This document shows, piece by piece, positions 42,886 through 55,329 of a stretch of 64,000 bases of DNA. The stretch is from the NCBI GenBank assembly GCA_951802425.1, contig OX637800.1, forward strand, positions 1,178,001 through 1,242,000, read 5' to 3'. The DNA comes from Clavaria fumosa. Lineage: Eukaryota; Basidiomycota; Agaricomycetes; Agaricales; Clavariaceae. Numbering within the stretch: the stretch's first letter is position 1; every line of letters starts with the position of its first letter. The position numbers were made by a program, and so were the translations under genes. The notes beneath the pieces were generated by a model. The model was not told where the DNA came from, made no database searches, and worked only from the letters and a program-made list of their open reading frames with translations.

Positions 42886-44267
42886 TGTTAGGGCCTGTCC
42901 CATTATGTAAGTAATACCGAAGGTCGACTTGTTGGTGACCAGTTCTAGAAACTCACTAAGACCAATCAACTGTTGAGCACAGTCGATAATGCTCGGTCCC
43001 GGAAGGTCGCAAGGACATCTAAGAGAATGTGAGAATGAAGAGAAACAAGTAGAGAGGAGGGAGACGTTGTTGAGAAGGTTGTGAAGTCGGTAGACGAAGT
43101 GTAAAGAGGGAAAAAGACAAGTTAAAAGAGATAAGTAACATTGAGAGGGTCGTGAAGTCGACCAACAAAGCGTAAAGGAAGAAATAGACGAGGAGAGAGA
43201 AATAGACAATGTTGAGAGAGTTGTGGGTGGTCGTGACAATGTCGAAAAGTGTATCGGTGAATGCAATGACTTTGTCAACTGATGAGAGAACCTGTGGGGT
43301 TCGAAGGAATCAGTATCAAGACAAATAAGAGAGAATACTTAAGCACACAAGTTTATACGAGTGCAGAGGACAAGTTAGAATAGAGTAGAAGTGTCTTTGA
43401 TGATCTTGAGGTCACCAAGAGAGACAAGACCTATCAATTGCAATGGTTCCAAGCTCAAAGGGTGTCGTGGCCTCAAGCTTAAACCAAAGTGTGTCAATAT
43501 CAAGTCTGCCATACCGTAAGTACATGCGAGGCTTTATATACATATGTACAGAGAGTATAACGGAAAAGGAAAAGTACAGAGGTCGCCAAGCGACAGAACT
43601 ATAGTAGTACGGGGTATGGTCAGTCATAAAGTGACTATGGACATGTTCTACTAAGGTCGCGAGGGGTAAGGGAAACATAAGTAAGGTCGCAAACCTGACC
43701 AGTCATGGTCACGACTTAGTTAAATAATCATATGGGTAACTATAATTACAAAGAGATGCTTTGGTCATAATTATCATAGTTATAGATGACTGGGGAGAAG
43801 AAAGGAAGCATAATTCGAAGAAGTGCTCAACTGGCCATTGGTGGTGTGTTTCATCATTAAGGTCATGAGGTCCATGCGTGCGGTCACGTGGATGGTGGTA
43901 GTGACACAGGTGATGCTTGGGCGGGAAGTCACGTGGATAACGCTGGTAATGCGGGTAATGCTAGTGACGTTGGTGGTGCCGTGTGGCAAGTCACGTGCTG
44001 GCTGAGAAAGATTGCATAACTGTGTGTCGTGCCTTGATTTGGCAGGTTCGGGTGGTAGACACATGTAGGGTAAGGTGGCGGGAGGTGACGCGAGTATAGT
44101 ATGATAGTCATGAGTGTTGTGTGAACGTGGTAGATGTTGGGGAGGCTTTAGGAAGGGGATGGCGGGTTCCGGCAGTGTGTAGAGGAGTTCGCGAGGTTGT
44201 AGAGGGATGTCGGGAGGCTCATAGGTGCTGGTAAAGTCGGTTTGGGCAAGGAAAAATGGATGGGTCC
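42886..44267 (-). repeat. Gyp3 3' LTR (1382 bp, first bases deleted)
   Basis: Reads as the reverse complement of a TGTCAGGACCC...CCCTAACA LTR. At 44258-44270 the junction is ...GGGTCCCCCCTTCAAG. Compared with the intact Gyp1 junction (GAAGGGGGGGTAATGTCAGGACCC, 55722-55742, reverse orientation) about 10 bp including the terminal TGTCA are missing, probably by slippage between G runs. Confidence 0.9.
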
Positions 44268-44376
44268 CCCCTTCAAGCCTTGAGCCCTGTGAGAGTGGAG
44301 ATCACATGACGATTAGTCAGCGCAATGTTTGTTGATCAGGTCACAACACCCAAAAAATTTCTTAAGTCCAACCACC

Positions 44377-46411
44377 ATGGTCTCTTCCAACGTCCTCAAA
44401 TGCACCAAAACTCAGCTCAGGCATGAGACACGTATGTACGAAGAGTATGAAAGGGCCGAACCTGGCCACGACAAAGAAGCTCTGGCCCAGTTACTAACTC
44501 AGCAAAAGGAAGAACAGGCGCGTTGCGTGTGCATTCATGAGGAAGTCGCAAAGCATGAGGGGAAGAAGAGTAAGGTTGTGGGTCCCAGCAAGGCAAGGGA
44601 TGATGTCGCAGGGCCAAGCGAGTCGATGGGCGACGTTGTGGTTACGAACGAGGCGGCGGGTAGCATCGCGAACTCCAGCGAGATGGGGGGTAACTCCGCG
44701 GGTGTAACAGATCTGTCACCCATGGAATTTTTAAAAGCATGGAAGAAAATCGGATCAGCAAAGGAAAATAAGGAGTGGAATGGGATGGAGCGAGAGGTGC
44801 GTAGCAATATTTCTCATTCCTCCATCTCGTTTCTAATTGCTGAATCACAGGATTGCGACAACTGTGTCACAAAGGGCCAGCAGTGCGAGCGCAGCGCTGC
44901 CTGCAAATGTCATCAGTGCGCGGAGGATCACGGAAAATGCTTGTGGGTCCAGAAATTTCGTCGATGGCGCGTCAAAAACGAATATGGGTGGGATGATGCG
45001 CAGGTCGACGAGGCGTTGAAGAGCACCGAAGGATCGGAAGCGATGGGCACAGCAACGCCCAAGGTTGCGAGCCGAGTAGGGGGAAGGCTTCCCACCCTAC
45101 CGATTCCGGGGACCCCGACACGAGCAGGACAAGGTCGCGGTCTCCGACGCCTGGTCTGTTGACAAGGAGGCAAGTTGCAAAACCAGCATCGTCGAGGGAG
45201 TTGGTGGAGGAACAGGAGAAGGTTGCGGGAACTTTGATCCCAAGGGCCGATCTCGAGAGGGAGCTCACAACGCTCTGACAGCAAGTTGCGGAGCTCACGC
45301 AGAAGATAGTGTGGGTGCCAAAGTCCTCGAGGGAGGCAGAGCTGGAGGTGGAGTTGGCAGTGGTTAGGACGAATTTGAGGAATTCGAAAGGAATTTCGAA
45401 ATCCTCTGGAGGGATTACTGGAGTAAGTAATTGCTTTTTATGTTACCATGTCACCAATTAAAATTTTGTATCATCCAGGGCAAGATGAAAGATTGAAGGA
45501 GGCACATCGAGATTTGGAGATAGTGAGGGGGAGAGAGATGCGAAAGGGCGGAAAAGGTAAGTTTCAATATTTTCCTGGCATTCTGTGACTTTACTAAAGT
45601 CACAAGTCTGTAGGGAAGGGCAGAGAAGTTAAGGAGATGGGAGTAGACTCGACGAAGATATCCGCATCCAGTGAGGTGGATGTAAAGGTCGTGGAGTTGA
45701 TGGCGTGGAAGGAGGAGGTGGAGAGAGATTTCGAGGCTCTCCATGGGGAATGGCAAGGTGAGTTTCATTTGTTTTTTATGCATACTTAAACTTATTTCTT
45801 CTTTTCCTTATTAGAACAAGAGGTCAATCTCCGGGGAACACGACGTGAGTTGGAGGAGGTGCGACTTGAGTTGGAGAAGTCGCGAGGAGACTACAAGGGT
45901 AAGTCCCATAATTATAATGGTCGAAATATGTTGATCTTCATTTTCAGAATCATTGAAAATATTAGAGGAAGTGTGGGGAGAATCGCAGGAGATGAGGAGT
46001 GCTTTAGAAAGTTCGCGTGGGGAGAAAGAAAGTAAGTGACTCGTTGGATTTACAAATGAGTTGATGTTTGAAAGTCTGCTAGGGATGGACAGGGTTTTGC
46101 TGACGTTACGTCGATGAATCAGCGAATTCCACACATGGGGGTGTCGCAGTTTAGAAGTGGTATTCTTCGGTTACGAAGAGTTACTTCATAAGCTGTTGAG
46201 TGGGGTGGAGTTGTCATTGGTGACAAAATGGGTGGAGAAGGAGCAGGATCGATTGCAGGCCGAGTTAATGGGGTTCCCGCAAGTGGACCAGACCGGGCGA
46301 TTGATCGAGGAGGAGGAGGGAGAGCAGATGGAGGAGAAAAGTCCCAGTGTGGAAGAAGTAGATGAGGCAGAAGGGTCGCGAAAGGGGAAGGAAAAGGCTC
46401 TCAACCAGTAA
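44377..46411 (+). pseudogene. Gyp3 antisense gene: Zn2Cys6-like cluster and coiled coil, multi-exon
   Basis: ATG at 44377 (MVSSNVLKCTKTQLRHETRMY), 110 bp from the 3' LTR and opposite to gag-pol. Exon 1 runs to about 44795 with MEFLKAWKKIGSAKENKEW, then a GTGCGT...TCACAG intron. Exon 2 opens with cysteines spaced CX2CX6CX7CX2CX6C (44854-44940, CDNCVTKGQQC...) and a basic stretch (KFRRWRVKNEYGW). Later exons carry helical, charged blocks: DLEREL, REAELEVEL, KVVELMAWKEEVERDFEAL, LRGTRRELEEVRLELEKS. The end is VFFGYEELLHKL, LVTKWVEKEQDRLQAEL and a Glu/Lys tail to 46411. At least one in-frame stop (near 45277) is present. Shared with Gyp1 throughout. It stops 131 bp from the pol stop. Confidence 0.8.
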
Positions 46412-46541
46412 ATAAAAATTTTCTTGTTGTAATTTTATCGTGTATATGAATTGCTGTGAAATCCGGAGTGAGAAAGTGAAGAAAAACGAGAAGGAGGCAA
46501 GGAAAATTATTGAGTTGCGTGGGTTGCACAGGGTTTTTCCA

Positions 46542-49500
46542 TTATTGAGTTGCGTGGGTCATGCGGGGTTTTTCCGGGTAGGTCGCATGGAAATCCTTTA
46601 AGAGTTCCTTCAAGCCAGAAAGTGATTTGATGGGTTCCCAGATGTCGTCCTCAGGTCCATAACCTTCCCAACATACGAGGTAGAGCACTTTCCTACCCCT
46701 CCTCGGGCCTCATGCGCGGGTATGTCATCAAGAGAAATCATAAGCCAAGGGTTGTATCCTTTGTTCGCAAAGAACAGGGAGACGCCAGTCGTGCTGTGTG
46801 GGGTATTATTATATATGAACTCAGCAAGTGGAAGTTGGTAGGTCCAGTCGTCTTGCTGATAGTTCGTATATATTCGGATGTATTATTCTAAGATCTGGTT
46901 GACTCGCTCTGTTTGTCCGTCGGTCTCCAGGTGGTAAGCTGTGGAGAGATTTGAAGTAATATCCAGAGCTTGACATAACAAAGACCAAAACTTGGAAAAA
47001 AATAATCTACCTCTATCTGACACTATATCCGCAGGTAGTCCATGTTTTGAGAAGACATGGGTGATGAAATGCTGGGCTAGTTCCTTTGCGGTGTCGGTAG
47101 TGTTGGAGGAGATAAAGATTGCTTGCTTCATAAATTGGCAGACAATAACGAGAATCGAGTCAAAGGTCGCGGAGAGGGGGAGGGCTTCAATATGGTCCAT
47201 CGAGATTGAAGACCAAGGTCGCTCGCCTATGGGCAAGGGCTTGAGGAGTCCGTAGGGTTTGTGTCGGACGGGTTTTGCCCTTGCGCAGGTGTGACAACCA
47301 CGGATGTAGGCAGTTATGTCCTTTCTGAGTCCTGGCCAGAAAATCAACCTATTTATTAGCTGGGTTGTCTTCCTTATACCTGGATGTCCTTGTAGTTTGT
47401 GATCATGGTTGGAGCATAGAATATCGAATCAGAGAGAGTTGTGGTTGGGAACATATATTTTGCCATCTCGAAGTAATAGTGAACTGTCAGGTGAAAGTGA
47501 GAATGTTTTGTCGCAACCTTGTGAAGCATCTTGAGACTTTCTGGAGAAGTAAAGGTTGCGAGGAGCATGTTAGATTTGCGAGAATAGAGCCTCTTCGTTG
47601 AGTATGACAGATGCTCGAAGGAGTTCTGGCGGTATTGCGACCTTGTTGTTTTGTGTGTTGGTCATGGGTTGGTCAGCCCTCTTCGGGTAGATGTCAGGTC
47701 GTCGGGTGAGGGCATCTGGCTTTGCACCTAGTTTTCCTGCTCAATAATGAATTACATAATCGAAACTGGAAAGATACTCGGCCCAGCGGGCTTATTGGCA
47801 GCTAAGTTGCTTCGTAGTGGTGAAATCACATAGATTGTTGTGATTGGAGAAGACCTGAACTTGAGATCTCACACCCTCGAGGTACACTCGCCGCTTGAAA
47901 GCTTCGTGGATCGCAAGGAGCTCTTTGTCGTATATGTCGTAATTGAGCTCTGTGGCGATCATTGTTCGTGCGTGAAAGGTGATGGGGCATAATTCGTTGG
48001 TCGCAGGATCGGTCTGGGATAGAATGGCCACTATGGCATAATTGGAAGCGTCACATTCGAGGGTAATAGGGTGGTCAGGGTCATAGTGTCGGAGGACAGG
48101 AGCTTTGGTGAAGGCCTGCTTGAGAGTTTCGAAGATTTGTTGACATCGCGAGTTCCACTTCCATGGTGTATCCTTGCGGAGGAGTTGCGTAAGTGGAATG
48201 ACAATGCCTGAATAGTTGTCAATGAATCTCTGGTAGAAATTAGCAAAACCTAAAAAGCTCTGAAGGTTGCGAATTTTCGTGGGTACGGGCCAGCTGAGGA
48301 TGGCTTGAATCTTTGAAGGGTCCATTGTGATTCCGTTGGGGGACACTATAACTCCGAGGTACTCAACCATCGCAGTGTGGAAATCACACTTCTCGGGTCA
48401 TGCGTGTAGGTTCGCCTCATGTAGTTGTTGTAGGACCTCTCGGACATGGTCGCGATGTTCTTCGATATTATCCAAATAGATCAAGATGTTGTCAAGGTAG
48501 ACAACTACATTGACGTTGACCAAATTGTGGAAGATATCGTTCATAAGGTGCTGAAAGGTCGTGGGTGCATTCGTGAGTCCAAAAGGCATGACAAGATACT
48601 CGAACACGCCATAGCAAGTACGGAAGGCAGTCTTCCACTCATCTCCTTCAGCTATCCTCACGTTATTGTACCCAGCACGAAGGTCGATTTTTGAATAGAC
48701 TTTGGCTGATCGTAATTGGTCGACGAGGGTCTCGATTCGGGGGATTGGGTAGCGATTCTTTCAGGTTATCTTGTTGAGGCCCCGGTAATCGACACAGAGA
48801 CGAAGGCTTCCATCTTTCTTTTGAGGTGTCGCGCCTTCCTCAAGTTAGATTTGGTGGTTGTAGTCATGGTGCAGAGGTAGTTCCTGGGCTATGGCTTCAG
48901 AAAATACGTCCATGTATTTGTGGTACTCTCGTGGAACTATTTCTTCTGGGTTCGGGGGAGAGGTTTGGGTGGTCGCAGAACTCATGAGTATTGATTCGTC
49001 ATCGTAGGGGTTGTTCACGGGCTGGAAGTATAGGAGACCTATGAATTCTCCTTGTTGCTCTAAGCAGCGAAGTGTGGTGGCCTTAACCAGTTGAACTTGT
49101 AAGGGTCTAGGGGGTTTCGGGGTCGAGTTTGCAAGGTCGAGGGAGGGTTTACTTGGGGGTTCCAGGTTCGCAACCAGTCGAGCCCTAGAATGATGGGAGT
49201 AAAGGGATGAGTTTTAGTAACAAGGAATTTGATAGATTGGATGGTATCGTTGGGGAACTTTGTATTAGCGAAGATGTAATGTGTGATATTGGAGTTGGAA
49301 GAACTTCCGTCGAAGTATTGAAGAGGTAGGGATTGTGGGAGCGGCATCAGAAGGTTTGGATGGGTGTTTGTGAGGGTAAAATCGATAAAATTCATTGATG
49401 CGCTGCAGTCAACAAGAGTATTGAGAGGAGTCGAACTGAAATCTGGTATTTGTGTTCTTATGAGGAAAGATTGGGAGGACTGGGAAGCAATAGGCGTATT

Positions 49501-49650
49501 AGAAAAGTCATGAGGAGACTGAGGAGAGGAGAGACTAGTCGCAGCCCGCATGAGTATGGGGGTTGGTTTGTCGTCGCAACTCAGAGTTCCCCCAGAAGTT
49601 CCTGAGCCGCTTCGTCATTTAACTCTTCGTGCGGGTCATCCTCATGCTCT
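46542..49650 (-). pseudogene. Gyp3 protease-pol with chromodomain
   Basis: Protease LVDCSASMNFIDFTL (active-site Gly replaced by Ser, about 49410). RT has [32 protein letters not shown] and [10 protein letters not shown] (second catalytic Asp of YLDD replaced by Asn, about 48500). RNase H has ILSQTDPATNE and ELNYDIYDKELLAIHEAF. Integrase has [35 protein letters not shown] and ETDGQTERVNQILE (D, D, E kept). The GPY/F module between integrase and chromodomain is deleted; the chromodomain ([22 protein letters not shown]) follows directly. Stops at 48398 and others. Ends TAA at 46544-46542. Confidence 0.88.
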
Positions 49651-49699
49651 TCCACTTCTTCCTCGACTTCATACATTTCCTGGAAGTCTTCCTCTCTTT

Positions 49700-51574
49700 C
49701 TTACAGCATAAACATGGCTTGTCCTGTTACTCGTTGATCGAGACAAGTAGTGCTATAATGTCCGGGTTTCCCACATCTCAGACACAAATTTCCCTGACAT
49801 CGTTGTTCTCATTCCTCGTCACTAAGGGGGATGTAGGGTGGATTCGGATTCAGATTCGGTTGGCGAGGCAGATTGGTGGGTCGTGGTGTGGTTGCAGGGT
49901 TTCCTGTAGTTGGACGGGGTGTTGTAGGGTTGTTGCTAGCAGCGGGATAGGGTCATAACATTGTTTGAAGGTTGCAATTTCTGCCTTGTTGAGTAAAGGG
50001 ATGACTTCCACCTTGTTGAGCAGGAGGACGAGGAGCAGGAGGGTGAGTGCGGATTTGAGTTCGGCAAGTCTCACTCTCATACTCCCAGTGCCTGTGGTCT
50101 ATTTGCATTGCCAAATCTCGAAGTTCTTGGTACGTTGTAGGTCGCGGAATAACTTTCATGGCCTCTTTGATGCGCATGGACAGCGAACGGTAGAGTTCCG
50201 ATTGTAGAGCTGTGGAATTCCAGTTGGATTCAAAGGCAAAAGACTCGAAGTGTATAATATGGTTTGAGAACTGCTTGTTTTCGCCCATCTGCAACATACG
50301 GAGGTTCTGGTCCGCTTCAATCTGTGTATTAACTACTCCAAACATTCCTCCAAACTCGTGGATGAATCCTTCCCAGGAGTGTAGGGCTGGATGTTCAGCA
50401 TTGAATTGAAGGAGTGGCTCTGCGCAGTGTCCGTGAGGTAAGAGGCTGCGAAAGTAACCCTCTCATGGTCTCCCTGGAAGGTTACGGGTTTCACGAAGAA
50501 AGTCATAAGGCATTCTGTGACAAAGGGCTTCCACTTGCATCGATCGCGACCATTGAACGGCTTGGGGCACCTAGTATCGAGCTTGGATTCTTGAGTGAAG
50601 GCATCTCGAGCCGATGGTCCTTCAGAGGGAGGGGCCTGGTAATAGTAGTGGTGGTGGTGGGTACCAGGGGCCTCATCTCGAAGTGTGGTGGTGAGGTGTG
50701 GAGGCATAGGAGGGATTGGGGGGTCCTGCAGGGCTTCAGCCTGAGACGGGGGGCGGGATGCTGGTCGCGTCTCCATCAGGGGTACTGGTCGTACTTCTGT
50801 TTGAGGAATAGGGAAGGGTCCGACTGGTACTTTGAGGTGAAGGGCAGGCTGAAGTGTTGCTTCGGTCCCTATAGGATCGCGAGGGAGCACCCTGCTCGGA
50901 GTAGTGGCTGGTTGTGTCCAAGTGGGCCAACTGCTTCAGGGGGCGGTGTACTTTGGGATCCTAGAGACAATGGCAGGTCGCTTGTTGGGTGCAGCAGGAT
51001 TTGTGAAATTCTGAAGAGATTGGGCCACAACCTGGAAGAGCAGGGCCATATCCCAGAATCCTCTGGCAGGTTGAATCTGTCTCGGAGGTCGCGAGGGGGT
51101 ATCCAGGTCAGGAGGAGTGGGAACTCCACGGTCAGTTGTCCCTGGATACTGTCGCTGACTCTCGTACAATCAGTTTTGTGGATTAGCACGGAATCCATCC
51201 GTCAATCGTACTAATGCCTTGTAGAGGTTTGTTGTTTCAATGAGGTAGGCTAGTTCTTCATCGAGGGTCCCCATTTCATACTGATGGCGAGTATTGTTGA
51301 GGATTTGGTAAGTGCGGTGGTGAGGACGGTCGAAGCGTGGGTAGCCGAACTGTTCCACGAGGGACTCGGCTTCTTCACAGGGGGACGAAGCGTGGCTAGG
51401 TGCGATTTGGGCGGGTTCTTCAGGCTGTGATTGAACAATGGATGTGGGTTGCTCTTGAACAGTGGTAGGCAGCTCGCGAGTAGTCTCCAAAATCATTGGA
51501 GTGATCGTTTGGCTACCTGTGCGTGTCTGGAAGTGATGAGTGGTTGGTTGGGGAGTAGTGTGACTGGAAGACAT
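49700..51574 (-). pseudogene. Gyp3 gag
   Basis: ATG at 51574, 53 bp after the LTR (MSSSHTTPQPTTHHFQ). Includes GTLDEELAYLIETTNLY, then TGA for Trp near 51172 (QN*LYES; Gyp1 has QNWLYKS). Further blocks are FNGRDRCKWKPFVTECLMTFF, SYLTDTAQSHS and FESNWNSTALQSELYRS, and a complete zinc knuckle CLRCGKPGHYSTTC near 49780-49740. Frameshifts split it into several open pieces. Confidence 0.85.
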
Positions 51575-51627
51575 AATAGGGTGCTATCCGGGTGTTGAAT
51601 GGTGGGGCAAGGGGAGACTTGATATTA

Positions 51628-53014
51628 TGTTAGGGCCTGTCCCGTCTCATAAGTAATACTGAAGGTTGACTTGTTGGTGACCAGTTCTAGAAACTCACTA
51701 AGACCAATCAACTGTTGAGCACAGTCGATAATGCTCGGTCCCGGAAGGTCGCAAGGACATCTAAGAGAATGTGAGAATGAAGAGAAACAAGTAGAGAGGA
51801 GGGAGACGTTGTTGAGAAGGTTGTGAAGTCGGTAGACGAAGTGTAAAGAGGGAAAAAGACAAGTTAAAAGAGATAAGTAACATTGAGAGGGTCGTGAAGT
51901 CGACCAACAAAGCGTAAAGGAAGAAATAGACGAGGAGAGAGAAATAGACAATGTTGAGAGAGTTGTGGGTGGTCGTGACAATGTCGAAAAGTGTATCGGT
52001 GAATGCAATGACTTTGTCAACTGATGAGAGAACCTGTGGGGTTCGAAGGAATCAGTATCAAGACAAATAAGAGAGAATACTTAAGCACACAAGTTTATAC
52101 GAGTGCAGAGGACAAGTTAGAATAGAGTAGAAGTGTCTTTGATGATCTTGAGGTCACCAAGAGAGACAAGACCTATCAATTGCAATGGTTCCAAGCTCAA
52201 AGGGCATCGTGGCCTCAAGCTTAAACCAAAGTGTGTCAATATCAAGTCTGCCATACTGTAAGTACATGCGAGGCTTTATATACGTATGTACAGAGAGTAT
52301 AATGGAAAAGGAAAAGTACAGAGGTTGCCAAGCGACAGAACTATAGTAGTACGGGGTATGGTCAGTCATAAAGTGACTATGGACATGTTCTACTAAGGTC
52401 GCAAGGAGTAAGGGAAACATAAGTAAGGTCGCGAACCTGACCAGTCATGGTCACAACTTAGTTAAATAATCATATGGGTAACTATAATTACGAAGAGATG
52501 CTTTGGTCATAATTATCATAGTTATAGATGACTGGGGAGAAGAAAGGAAGCATAATTCGAAGTAGTGCTCAACTGGCCATCAGTGGTGTGTTTCATCATT
52601 AAGGTCGTGAGGTCCATGCATGCGGTCATGTGGATGGTGGTAGTGATGCAGGTGATGCTTGGGCGGGAAGTCACGTGGATAACGCTGGTAATGCGGGTAA
52701 CGCTAGTGACGTCGGTGGTGCCGTGTGGCAAGTCACATGCCAGCTGAGAAAGATTGCATAACTGCATGTCACGCCTCGATTTGGCAGGTTCAGGTGGTAG
52801 ACACACGTAGGGTAAGGTGGCAGGAGGTGATGTGAGTATAGTATGATAGTTGCGAGTGTCGTGTGAATGCGGTAGAGGTTGGGGAGGCTTTCGGAAGGGG
52901 ATGGCGGGTTCCGGAAGTGTGTAGAGGAGTTCGCGAGGTTGTAGAGGGATGTCAGGAGGCTCGTAGGTGCTGGTAAAGTCAGTTTGGGCAAGGAAAGATA
53001 GATGGGTTCTGACA
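51628..53014 (-). repeat. Gyp3 5' LTR (1387 bp)
   Basis: Minus-strand TGTCAGAACCC...CCCTAACA. Partner of 42886-44267. Open frames inside repeat those in the other LTR and are not genes. Confidence 0.93.
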
Positions 53015-54568
53015 CACCCTCTGGATCAGATTTCGGAGTTTTTTCCTCATTAGTAGATGGTCTGGGCTTTATCTGGACAGTAGTCCAGTCAACCAGTGGG
53101 TTCTTTTGGAACAGCCAATTCAATGCCAAGATCACATCACTAGAGGGATCAAGATCGGTAACTACACACAAGATGTTGGTTGGATCCATGGCGGAGAGCT
53201 GAATGGATAACCAGACCGCTTCGGTAACCCATACAGAGGTGGCCCCGTTAATACAAAAGACCTCCTGAGGGGTCACCGAAGTTTTCAGAAGACGGAAACA
53301 AGAAGCAAATTTGGCATCAATGAAACGAAGTTCAGCACTGGAGTCTATCATTGCTTTGAACGGAGAAGAAATAGAAGGAGAGGAGGCAATAAGAGAAAGA
53401 GAACAATGAAAGGAAAGGGTATCAAGTATAGGTTTAGTACGATCAGAGTCGGAGCAGCTGGAGAGTCGTACTGTGCTCTCTGGGCTGCTCAATCTTTTTT
53501 TAGCACAGAGTCATCTCCATTGGAGGTGATTCGTGCAGCGCTGGCACTGGCCCGCGAGGTCCGCTTACGACACTCGTTGGCTTTGTGGCCTGCTATTCCA
53601 CAGAAGAGGCAAAGATTATTATCAAAATGCCATTGGCATTCCTCTGGAGTCCCCAAAGTAGAACCGGAGTTCGCCGGATGCTTATCTGATGGTTTCTTGG
53701 ACTTGGTATTAGCGCCGGGAGGATTGGAGGACTTGGAATTATCCGAAGTCTCCTTTTTATTGGTGTTGTTAAGTGTCAGAGCCTTTGCGGAGTCCCTAGA
53801 GATCTCCTGCTGCTGAGCCCAATAACGGCCATCAATAGCGCTGGCTTGCTCACAGAGTCCACGGAGTGTATCTGCGTGATCAATGCAGGCCAGTTCATCG
53901 CAGCTGGCAAGTCCTTTGTAGAACTGTCACTGCAGTGCATACTCGTCCCAATGGACAATGGATGCGAATCTGTTGAACGAAATGGTGTATTTCATCAACT
54001 TCTGGTCCTCACGCATCTGGAGGTGTTCAAGTTTGAACTCCGCCTTGTGGATCACATTGTATGGACCAAAGTTCTCTGTAAGTTGGGCAACAAACATCTT
54101 ATAGTTCGAGAGGACCGGATGGCCTTCGCCATCCAGGAGCATTGGTTCAAACCATTCCAGGGCAAAGCCCTGGAAAAAGGAAAGTACATAGCATACCTTG
54201 TGGGAGTCAGACTTGAACGCTCTTGGGCAATCAAGGAAGTTCAATTGGCATTGGACCAAGAAGCTTTTCAACTTCTTAGCATCCAAACCATCAAAGGTAT
54301 CAGGGTCACGCGGTTTAACTGTCTCCGGGTGCTTGTTGGCATTAATGATCTGCTGAAGGAGACATGCTGGAGTTGGTTCGCACTCAGCTTGAGGTGTCAG
54401 AGGTTCATTTAGCTCGTTGTCATCATCAATGACCAAGGGGTCTGACTCTTCATCATGGTCCAGAGGTCCAGACACACTCAGAGTCAGAGTGTTGTCGGCC
54501 AGTTCTGGGACGTCAATGTTGTCAGCAACAGGAGGTGGAAGTTGAGCACTGGATCGTGTAGTAGGCAT
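53015..54568 (-). pseudogene. Gyp2 gag-protease (first half of the split element)
   Basis: ATG at 54568, 40 bp after the LTR (MPTTRSSAQLPPPVADN). Gag blocks: RDPDTFDGLDAKKLKSFL, YVLSFFQGFALEWFEPML, HLQMREDQKLMKYTISFN. The frame passes a stop near 53927, and a zinc knuckle CLFCGIAGHKANEC lies at about 53615-53574. The protease-like region has AMIDSSAELRFIDAKFA, where the expected D-S-G-A reads D-S-S-A. It runs to the Gyp3 insertion at 53015 and resumes as pol at 42885. Confidence 0.87.
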
Positions 54569-54607
54569 TGTTAAGTTTGTATATACGGGGTTTGAAGTTC
54601 AAATATA

Positions 54608-55324
54608 CTGTCACAGTCCTAACAGGTTGGTAGTGAAGGGGTTAGTGGAGCGGAGCAGAGATGTTCTATCAGAGTCCGATTGGAGTCCGATATCGGAGAA
54701 ATGGAGAAGTAAAAGAAGGAGGAGACTTATGGGACTGCAGCCTCAATGTATGTGTTGTGCCACCACATATATACGTGTCCCTATTTATCAAACAGAAACA
54801 ATACCCAAGAGAGAATCAGAATGTAAGTCAAACTCCAAAGATGATCAGAGTCCACCGGAGTTGCTCGGAGTTGGTCAGATGATGTGGAGAACGTCAAGGA
54901 TGATGAGGACAAAAGCTCAGAGATGTTTAGGATCAAGAGACATTAATATTCGAACTAAGGAGCAGGGAGATACAGGTGGAAACTTATACTGCAAGGACAG
55001 AGTATAGGAGTAATGTGAAACAATGTACATATCAAATTACTAGGAGGGTTTCACCACATGTGCCTGTGCAATTTTCATGGAACAAAGAAACAACAAAAAA
55101 GCGACTCCCATGGGTCGTGGGCATCCTCCCATTGGTTACCAAAACGAGGGATGGAGGGAGAAGATTCCAGAACAAAGTCCAAACAGTCCAAAGGCCGGCG
55201 GAGTGAAGTCCGATGAAGGTGCGGAGCGGAGCGAACAGAGTTATGGCAGAGCAGATCAGAGTTGGTACAGAGCCCGGAGTCTGGAGCGGGGATTGTGCTT
55301 ATGCAATCAGATGGGGTCGTAACA
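54608..55324 (-). repeat. Gyp2 5' LTR (717 bp)
   Basis: Minus-strand TGTTACGACCCC...CTGTGACA. Matches 36375-37084. Confidence 0.92.
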
Positions 55325-55329
55325 TACAC

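Larger units (their letters stand above)
42886..53014 (-). mobile_element. Gyp3: Ty3/gypsy chromodomain element nested in Gyp2 (10129 bp)
   Basis: LTRs 51628-53014 and 42886-44267, with the 5-bp duplication CACCC at 42881-42885 and 53015-53019. Gag, pro and pol on the minus strand and the antisense gene on the plus strand match Gyp1 block for block. The two LTRs differ mainly by C/T and G/A changes, many at CpG. Its ORFs carry stops, so it is not autonomous. Confidence 0.95.
36375..55324 (-). mobile_element. Gyp2: Ty3/gypsy chromodomain element inserted in Gyp1 and split by Gyp3 and a solo LTR
   Basis: LTRs at 54608-55324 (5') and 36375-37084 (3'), with the 5-bp duplication TACAC at 36370-36374 and 55325-55329. 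Gag-pro lies at 54568-53015 and pol at 42885-38620; Gyp3 occupies the gap. A polypurine tract AAGAGGGGGA precedes the 3' LTR on the minus strand. It sits inside the antisense gene of Gyp1, so it is younger than Gyp1 and older than Gyp3. Confidence 0.92.

Noticed and set aside
44377..46411. Envelope gene interpretation of the extra ORF near the 3' LTR
   Set aside because: It lies on the strand opposite to gag-pol, has several introns, shows no signal peptide or membrane segment, and carries a Zn2Cys6-spaced cysteine cluster instead.
50414..51214. 266-codon plus-strand ORF over Gyp3 gag
   Set aside because: Complementary to the gag coding strand, whose peptides match Gyp1 gag. A matching shadow exists opposite Gyp1 gag (27504-28214).
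53846..54412. 188-codon plus-strand ORF
   Set aside because: Antisense shadow of Gyp2 gag, which shows clear family motifs on the minus strand.
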